In this document: positions 58,823 to 64,000 of the stretch, piece by piece
Position numbering within the stretch: the stretch's first letter is position 1
Layout of the letters: each line of letters opens with the position of its first letter
Assembly (NCBI RefSeq): GCF_001428545.1
Contig: NZ_LMHZ01000010.1
Coordinates: forward strand, 49,781 to 113,780
Origin: Noviherbaspirillum sp. Root189
GTDB taxonomy: Bacteria > Pseudomonadota > Gammaproteobacteria > Burkholderiales > Burkholderiaceae_D
DNA: 64,000 nucleotides
Direction: 5' to 3'
The notes under the pieces: generated by a model
The model's input: the letters and a program-made list of their open reading frames with translations, nothing else
Databases searched by the model: none
Told to the model about the DNA's origin: nothing
Made by a program: the position numbers and the translations under genes

Positions 58823-59686
58823 ATGCGCCTTAGTTGTGCCGTCGTCAGTTACCACAACGACCCCGAGCAGATTGCCGAGGTGCTGCGCAGCGTCGCGTCG
58901 ACGCCGATGGATATTGCGCTGTACCTCGTCGATAATTCAGGTAACGACCAGCTTGCCGCTGTCGCGCAGGAATTCGGCGCCCACTATATCCATCGCCCGG
59001 ACAATCCCGGCTTTGGCGTGGCACACAATCTTGCGATTGCCGCCGCGCTGGAGCAGGGTGTCGACTACCACGTCGTATTGAATCCGGATATCTCGTTCGG
59101 CCCCGAAGTCTTGCCTGCCCTGTCTGCTTACATGGAACAGCACCGGGATATCGGCCTTATCATGCCTGACATCCGTTATCCCGACGGCAGCCGCCAGCAT
59201 CTATGCAAGTTGCTGCCGCATCCGGTCGATCTCACAGTGCGACGCTTCCTGCCGGGGCTGTACCGGCTGAGCGGAAGGCTTGAACACTATGAAATGCGAG
59301 GCGGCGATTATGACCGCGTCATGGAAGTACCGGCGCTGTCCGGTTGCTTCATGTTTTTGCGCAGTTCAGTGCTGAAGCAGGTCGGCGGCTTCGACGAGCG
59401 CTTCTTCATGTACCTCGAAGATGTGGACCTGTCGCGTCGTGTCGGCCGCGTTGCCCGTACCGTGTACTTCCCTGGCGTGTCGATCACCCATGCCTACCAG
59501 AAGGGTTCGTACAAGAACAGCGCGTTGCTGCTGAGGCATATTCGTTCCGCGGTCCAGTACTTTGGCAAGTGGGGCTGGTTGTTCGATGCGGAACGCGTTG
59601 CGGTCAACCGCCGTGCGCTGAACAACTTGCAGCACGGTGCCGAACTCCCGGCCGCATCGGGTTCGCTGCTCGACCGCAAACCCTGA
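58823..59686 (+). CDS. Glycosyltransferase family 2 (rhamnosyltransferase-like)
   Basis: A 287-residue GT-A enzyme. CAVVSYHNDPEQIAEVLRSV opens the fold, LVDNSGND and RPDNPGFGVAHNLAI follow, the metal-binding D-x-D-like site is VLNPDISFG, and VPALSGCFMFLRSSVLKQVGGFDERFFMYLEDVDLSRRV carries the ED-x-D acceptor motif. This pattern is shared with WbbL-type rhamnosyltransferases, and dTDP-L-rhamnose is made by this cluster, so rhamnose is a reasonable donor. No membrane helix is evident. Confidence 0.85.
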   Translation: MRLSCAVVSYHNDPEQIAEVLRSVASTPMDIALYLVDNSGNDQLAAVAQEFGAHYIHRPDNPGFGVAHNLAIAAALEQGVDYHVVLNPDISFGPEVLPALSAYMEQHRDIGLIMPDIRYPDGSRQHLCKLLPHPVDLTVRRFLPGLYRLSGRLEHYEMRGGDYDRVMEVPALSGCFMFLRSSVLKQVGGFDERFFMYLEDVDLSRRVGRVARTVYFPGVSITHAYQKGSYKNSALLLRHIRSAVQYFGKWGWLFDAERVAVNRRALNNLQHGAELPAASGSLLDRKP

Positions 59687-59699
59687 GCCGGGCGCGACC

Positions 59700-60857
59700 A
59701 TGAAAAAGGTGCTGATCGACCTCACCCAATTGCCGCTGCAGCGAACCGGTGTCGGCATCTATGCGGTGAACTACGTGCGCCGACTGCAAAGCATGGCGGG
59801 CAACCGGCAACTCTATTTCCTGGTGCAGGACGATGACAGCGAATTGCTGGCCGAGACGCGTGCCATTCCCGCTGTGGTCGTGCTGCCTCTGAAAGCGGCT
59901 TTGTTTCGCCGCATCGCCTTTCGCGTGCTGCTCGAACAGCTATTGATTCCGGCTTATGCGCTTGCCAGAGGCATCGACGCGGTTCATTCGCTGCACTACA
60001 GTTTTCCCTTGTTATCCTTCGGTCGCTTCAAGCGCATCGTGACCGTCTGCGACATGTCGTTCTTCCTGTTTCCGGAACTGCATGTGCCGGTCAAGCGCAA
60101 GTTCTTCCAGTTCTTTATCCGTCACCTGCCGCGCGCCGATGGCTTGCTCTTCATTTCGGCATCGACGAAAAAGGACTTTCATCGTTACTTCCCATCCAGC
60201 CGGGTACCGGAAGAGATCATTCCGCTCGGCACCGATCCGGCACGTCTCGCCAGTCCGCCCGACCCGGCACTGCTAAACGGATTGCGACAGCGCTTCGCGA
60301 TCGACCAGTACATCCTGTATGTGGGCACGATCGAACCACGTAAAAATATCCTGGGCTTGGTCAAAGCTTTTGAAAGCATCGCCGCGCGCCATCCTGCCGT
60401 CAAGCTGGTCATTGCCGGCAAGCTTGGATGGGATTACGACACGCTGCTGCACTATGTGCAGGCATCGCCCTTACGCGAACGTATCGTGCTGACCGGCTAC
60501 ATCAATGAAGCCGAAAAGCATGCGCTGCTGAAGGGCGCGTTGCTGTTCACCTATGTATCCTTTTACGAAGGTTTCGGTCTTCCGGTGCTGGAAGGCATGG
60601 CGGCCGGCGTCGCGACGATTACCAGCAACCTGTCGTCGATGCCCGAAGTGGCGGGCGACGGCGCCCTGCAGGTTGACCCGCATCAGCCGGCGCGAATTGC
60701 CGAGGCGATCGATGGGCTGCTGGCGGATCCGCAGGCGAGGGCGGCGCTCGCCGCTCGGGGACTGGAACAAAGCCGCCACTTTACCTGGGAAAACATGACC
60801 AGCACCTCGCTCGCGTTTTACGATCAGGTCGTCACGCCATCGGCCATCGTGGCCTGA
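59700..60857 (+). CDS. Glycosyltransferase family 4
   Basis: A 385-residue GT4 enzyme. ATG 59700 begins KKVLIDLTQLPLQRTGVGIYAVNYV; an in-frame start 63 bases upstream would overlap the GT2 gene and lacks family similarity. The middle has VCDMSFFLFPELHVPVK and FISASTKKDFHRYFP, the donor half YVGTIEPRKNILGLVKAFE and VSFYEGFGLPVLEGMAAGVATIT. It is a paralogue of the GT4 gene at 57531 by motif order. The donor is not identifiable. Confidence 0.86.
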   Translation: MKKVLIDLTQLPLQRTGVGIYAVNYVRRLQSMAGNRQLYFLVQDDDSELLAETRAIPAVVVLPLKAALFRRIAFRVLLEQLLIPAYALARGIDAVHSLHYSFPLLSFGRFKRIVTVCDMSFFLFPELHVPVKRKFFQFFIRHLPRADGLLFISASTKKDFHRYFPSSRVPEEIIPLGTDPARLASPPDPALLNGLRQRFAIDQYILYVGTIEPRKNILGLVKAFESIAARHPAVKLVIAGKLGWDYDTLLHYVQASPLRERIVLTGYINEAEKHALLKGALLFTYVSFYEGFGLPVLEGMAAGVATITSNLSSMPEVAGDGALQVDPHQPARIAEAIDGLLADPQARAALAARGLEQSRHFTWENMTSTSLAFYDQVVTPSAIVA

Positions 60858-60869
60858 GCTGTCTTCTTC

Positions 60870-62348
60870 ATGCACACCCTGCGCTTCTTTGCCTTCAACC
60901 TGCTTGGGCACGTGCTTCCCATGGTGGTTGCGCTGGTATCGGTGCCGGTGATTGCGCATGCGGCTGGCGTGGAGCGCCTCGGCGCGCTCGGCATCGTCTG
61001 GGCGCTGGTCGGCTACTTCAGCTTTCTCGATTTCGGTCTCAGCCGTGTCGTAACGCGACGCGTCGCCAATGCGGCCGACCAGGGAAACCTGGCTGAAGAA
61101 CTGACGATCCTGCGTGGCTTTTTCTGGTGGCGGGCGCTTCCCGGACTGCTGGCTATCGGAGCGGTGCTGTGGCTGTTGCGTCCGCTGTTCCAGCCTTACC
61201 TGCCGCCGGATAACCTGGGTCGTGAAATTACCGCCGGGTGGGTGTGGATCGCGTGGAGCATTCCCGTCACACTGGCGACCAACTGGTTGCGCGGCGCGCT
61301 GGAGGGCGTGCACCGTTTCGCGCGGGTCAACTTGCTGCGCACTGTGTTCGGTGCATGGACCTATGCCGCGCCGGCCGTGGCAGCGCTGGTCTCGCCGACG
61401 CTGGATAGCCTGATCGCGGCAATCGTCATCGGACGCGTGCTGGCCTTGCTCGCCCATGCACTCGCCAGTCTGCGCGCCGAACCGGGCATTCTGCTGGGGG
61501 CGGCCCGCCCATCCAGCATGCGGATTTTCTTTCAGGAAGGCGGATGGATCACCGTGTCCAATATCATCGGCCCGCTGATGGTGTACTCGGATCGCTTCGT
61601 CCTCGCTGCCTTGCTGCCGCCAAAAGCGGTCGCCTGGTATGTCACCTCGCAGGAGGTGATGCTGCGTACCCTCGTGATTCCCGCTGCGCTGACGGGCGTG
61701 CTGTTTCCCAAGTTCGCCGGCAAGCTTGACGCACGGAGCGAGGCGGCGCTGACCGGGCTCTACGAAAGAGGCATCCGTGTGGCGGCCGCACTCATGCTTC
61801 CGCTGTGCGCGCTGGCTGCTGCCGGCGCCTATGACGGCCTGCGCTTATGGCTGGGCGAAGACTTCGCAATCAATGGCTATCGTGTGGTGGAAATCGTTGC
61901 AGTCGGCATCTTCGTCAATGCCATTGCCACTCTGCCGTTTGCCTGGCTGCAGGCGACCGGACGCTCGAACCTGACCGCCCGTATCCATCTGATCGAATTA
62001 CCCTTGTATGCAGCCGGTTTGTATGTCGCCGCCGTCACCAACGGCATCGTCGGCGCGGCAGCGTTGTGGACGGTGCGGGTAACGGTCGACTGCTTGCTCT
62101 TACTTTCCTGTGCCGGGCGGACAGGGCTTCGTCCCGCCGTTCCTTCCTTGCTGGCCGGCATGACCCTGGTCATTGCAGCGGGACTATGTTCCCACCCCAT
62201 GCTGCCGTGGCCATGGCGTGCCGTCGTCTGCATGGTCGCCATCCTCACAGGCTTGGGTCTTGGCTGGATGCAATTCCTTTCTCCGCAAGACCGGAACGAG
62301 GTCTTGCGTCGTCCTCGCCACCGAGTTGATAATCAGATAAGTCCATGA
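60870..62348 (+). CDS. wzx: Wzx-type polysaccharide flippase
   Basis: A 492-residue membrane protein with about twelve hydrophobic helices, the layout of the polysaccharide-transport/MATE-like superfamily. The start (LRFFAFNLLGHVLPMVVALVSVPVIA) and the segment LGALGIVWALVGYFSFLDFGLSRVVTRRVA are typical of Wzx. LIGPLMVYSDRF-type sequence lies at about 228-245. It would flip lipid-linked repeat units, a role that duplicates Wzm/Wzt export in the same cluster. No Wzy polymerase is visible. Confidence 0.85.
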   Translation: MHTLRFFAFNLLGHVLPMVVALVSVPVIAHAAGVERLGALGIVWALVGYFSFLDFGLSRVVTRRVANAADQGNLAEELTILRGFFWWRALPGLLAIGAVLWLLRPLFQPYLPPDNLGREITAGWVWIAWSIPVTLATNWLRGALEGVHRFARVNLLRTVFGAWTYAAPAVAALVSPTLDSLIAAIVIGRVLALLAHALASLRAEPGILLGAARPSSMRIFFQEGGWITVSNIIGPLMVYSDRFVLAALLPPKAVAWYVTSQEVMLRTLVIPAALTGVLFPKFAGKLDARSEAALTGLYERGIRVAAALMLPLCALAAAGAYDGLRLWLGEDFAINGYRVVEIVAVGIFVNAIATLPFAWLQATGRSNLTARIHLIELPLYAAGLYVAAVTNGIVGAAALWTVRVTVDCLLLLSCAGRTGLRPAVPSLLAGMTLVIAAGLCSHPMLPWPWRAVVCMVAILTGLGLGWMQFLSPQDRNEVLRRPRHRVDNQISP

Positions 62349-62499
62349 AAGATTAGTAAAAAATTCCCAAATCAGGTGATAAACGTATGGCAATAATTTA
62401 GACTGTCACCTTCTTTCGCCCCGGCTAAGCAACGCCGTCTTCCATGCCATGAATATCTGGTCTGAGAGCGTCGGCCTGTGCAGCCATTGTTAATCTTTC

Positions 62500-63621
62500 A
62501 TGTCGTCTTTTCTCATCAGTTTCATTGTTTCCGCCTTTCTGACGCTCTTCATCATCAAGCAGGCCCGGCTGCATGGATCGGCGCTCGACAACGACCTCGA
62601 CGGCGTACAAAAGGTGCACGCCCGCGCCGTGCCGCGCATTGGCGGCGCGGCCATCTTCCTGGCGGTGGTGATCGCAGCAGGTATCGCCATGCTGCGCACG
62701 CCGGATATCGGCAAGGGCATCCTGCTGATTCTGCTTTGTTCGACCGTCGCCTTCGCCGGCGGCATCATCGAGGATTTCACCAAAAGGGTCAGTCCCGCGC
62801 GCCGGTTGCTGATGACCATGGTGGCTGCGGTCATGGGCTTTTACCTACTCAATGCGCGCATCGAGCGGATAGACTGGATCGATTCGGTCTGGTCGCTGAA
62901 CTATATCTGGATCGCCTTGCCGCTGACGGTGCTGGCCGTCGCAGGGATTGCCAATGCCATCAATATCATCGACGGCTTCAATGGCCTGGCCACTGTCGTC
63001 AGCATCTGCATGCTGCTGTCGCTTGGCTATGTCGCGCTGCAGGTCAACGATACTTTCATCGTCGTGGCGGCGCTGGTCGTGGCTGGTGCGGCAGCCGGCT
63101 TCCTGGTCTGGAACTATCCGGCCGGGCTGATTTTCCTGGGCGACGGTGGCGCGTATTTCCTTGGATTCATGCTGGGCGAACTGTCGGTACTGCTGGTCAT
63201 GCGCAATCCGGAGGTGTCGACCTGGTATGCGGTGCTGCTGCTGATTTATCCGGTATTCGAGACCCTGTTTTCCGCATACCGCCGGCTCTTCCTGCGCGGC
63301 CAGTCGCCCGGAACGCCAGATGGCATCCACCTGCACAGCCTGATTTTCCGTCGCGTGGTGTTGTGGGCCGTGGGCCGGCGCGATGCGCGCGCATTGAACT
63401 TGCGCAACGCCATGACCTCCCCCTATCTGTGGCTACTGTCCCTGATGGCAGTGATTCCGGCGACGCTGTTATGGCGTCATACCTGGGCATTGATGTCGCT
63501 ATGCATGCTTTTCATTGTCAGCTACGTCTGGCTGTATGCGCGTATTGTGCGTTTCCGGTCGCCGCGCTGGATGATTGTTCGCAGAAAAAAAAAGTCACAA
63601 CGCAACCGGCGTGACAAGTAG
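62500..63621 (+). CDS. WecA/MraY-family undecaprenyl-phosphate sugar-1-phosphate transferase
   Basis: A 373-residue polytopic protein with about ten or eleven helices. Cytosolic loop motifs are visible: KVHARAVPRIGGAAIF at residue 40, IIEDFTKRVSPARR, NAINIIDGFNGLA with the catalytic Asp, FLGDGGAYFLGF, and the HIH-like DGIHLHSLIFRR near residue 282. These are the signatures of polyprenyl-phosphate N-acetylhexosamine-1-phosphate transferases, which start O-antigen synthesis. It ends in a strongly basic tail (RRKKKSQRNRR). The sugar (GlcNAc, FucNAc or QuiNAc) cannot be told. No good ribosome site precedes ATG 62500. Confidence 0.85.
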   Translation: MSSFLISFIVSAFLTLFIIKQARLHGSALDNDLDGVQKVHARAVPRIGGAAIFLAVVIAAGIAMLRTPDIGKGILLILLCSTVAFAGGIIEDFTKRVSPARRLLMTMVAAVMGFYLLNARIERIDWIDSVWSLNYIWIALPLTVLAVAGIANAINIIDGFNGLATVVSICMLLSLGYVALQVNDTFIVVAALVVAGAAAGFLVWNYPAGLIFLGDGGAYFLGFMLGELSVLLVMRNPEVSTWYAVLLLIYPVFETLFSAYRRLFLRGQSPGTPDGIHLHSLIFRRVVLWAVGRRDARALNLRNAMTSPYLWLLSLMAVIPATLLWRHTWALMSLCMLFIVSYVWLYARIVRFRSPRWMIVRRKKKSQRNRRDK

Positions 63622-63733
63622 ACCAGCCAGTCCGGCCGAAAGCATTCCGGACGAACGCACCTCAGGCGAACGCAGCGTCTGCAGCATCGGCCGGTCTTCC
63701 GTATAGTTCTATGTTTTTGTGGCTCTGTTTATT

Positions 63734-64000
63734 ATGGCTTCTCTTTCTCAAAGCATCTTCAAGGCCTACGACATCCGTGGGATCGTGGGCAAAACACTCG
63801 ACGCGGATGTTGCCGCCGGGATCGGCCAGGCATTTGGCACCGCTGCAGCCCGCAAAGGCGAACAAACCGTGGTCATCGGCCGCGACGGCCGCCTGTCCGG
63901 CCCTGAACTGTCGGCCGCATTGGCCTCGGGCCTGCAACGCGCCGGCATCAATGTGATCGACCTCGGCGTGGTCGCCACCCCGATGCTGTACTTTGCCACC
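63734..64000 (+). CDS. manB: Phosphomannomutase/phosphoglucomutase, N-terminal part (runs off window)
   Basis: The frame is open from ATG 63734 to the end of the window (89 codons). SIFKAYDIRGIVGKTLD is the N-terminus of AlgC/ManB-type hexose phosphomutases, followed by VVIGRDGRLSGPELSAALASGL and VIDLGVVATPMLYFAT. The phosphoserine motif T-A-S-H-N-P lies beyond the edge. It would provide mannose 1-phosphate for manC and, if bifunctional, glucose 1-phosphate for rmlA. Confidence 0.9.
   Translation, partial: MASLSQSIFKAYDIRGIVGKTLDADVAAGIGQAFGTAAARKGEQTVVIGRDGRLSGPELSAALASGLQRAGINVIDLGVVATPMLYFAT

Noticed and set aside
62478..63614. Open plus-strand frame of 378 codons overlapping the WecA-family gene
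   Set aside because: The other frame at 62500 has all WecA/MraY loop motifs and membrane helices; this one is Arg/Gly/His-rich without hydrophobic segments.

Overview
The window is a GC-rich, gene-dense chromosomal stretch with no rRNA, no tRNA that I can recognise, no phage and no plasmid genes. Three things point to a betaproteobacterium of the Burkholderiales, most like the Oxalobacteraceae (Herminiimonas/Herbaspirillum/Collimonas type): the lysine/alanine-repeat histone-H1-like protein with its conserved C-terminal tail, the pilGHIJ-chpA chemosensory cluster, and the pyrR-pyrB-pyrC' arrangement. The family-level placement is inference from gene content, since no marker RNA is present.

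Layout. 1-1319: the 3' end of a PilR-type sigma-54 activator, then ampD. 1320-5960: nrdAB (class Ia ribonucleotide reductase) behind a promoter with two NrdR-box-like sites 31 bp apart. 6199-7194: a terminator, a structured leader, the H1-like protein gene and its terminator. 7212-8047: yggT-yggU. 8192-15532: a minus-strand block (transcription order: unknown protein, tlpA-like, aroQ, accB, accC, prmA, DUF3426 protein, PfkB kinase, glycine-zipper lipoprotein). 15676-22740: a plus-strand block (mpl, yqiA, ubiC, RNB exonuclease, tonB-like, aroE, mtgA). 22874-27550: a cysteine-rich Rrf2-like protein, corA, hemL, a divergent thiD and rubredoxin. 27754-37995: pilG-pilH-pilI-pilJ-chpA, the twitching-motility chemosensory system, ending in a 2111-residue multi-Hpt kinase. 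37998-38160: a palindromic MITE-like repeat, followed by a bidirectional terminator. 38309-45383: phr, then yqgE-ruvX-pyrR-pyrB-pyrC'-plsC, and apaH. 45691-64000: a surface-polysaccharide (O-antigen-like) cluster running off the right edge.

The polysaccharide cluster makes dTDP-L-rhamnose (rmlB-A-C-D) and GDP-mannose (manC, plus a ManB-like mutase cut by the window edge). It converts GDP-mannose to a GDP-6-deoxyhexose, probably GDP-D-rhamnose (gmd plus an rmd-like reductase). It encodes five glycosyltransferases and a WecA-family initiating transferase. For export it has both an ABC transporter with a chain-recognition domain (Wzm/Wzt) and a Wzx-type flippase, but no Wzy polymerase in the visible part.

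Most of the window is ordinary housekeeping. I did not find a clearly new multi-gene system. The items most worth a second look are: the palindromic repeat and its truncated relative at 9715-9754; the pseudo-dihydroorotase; the kinase with two degenerate Hpt sites; the cysteine-rich Rrf2-like protein; the double export machinery; and the structured leader of the H1-like gene.
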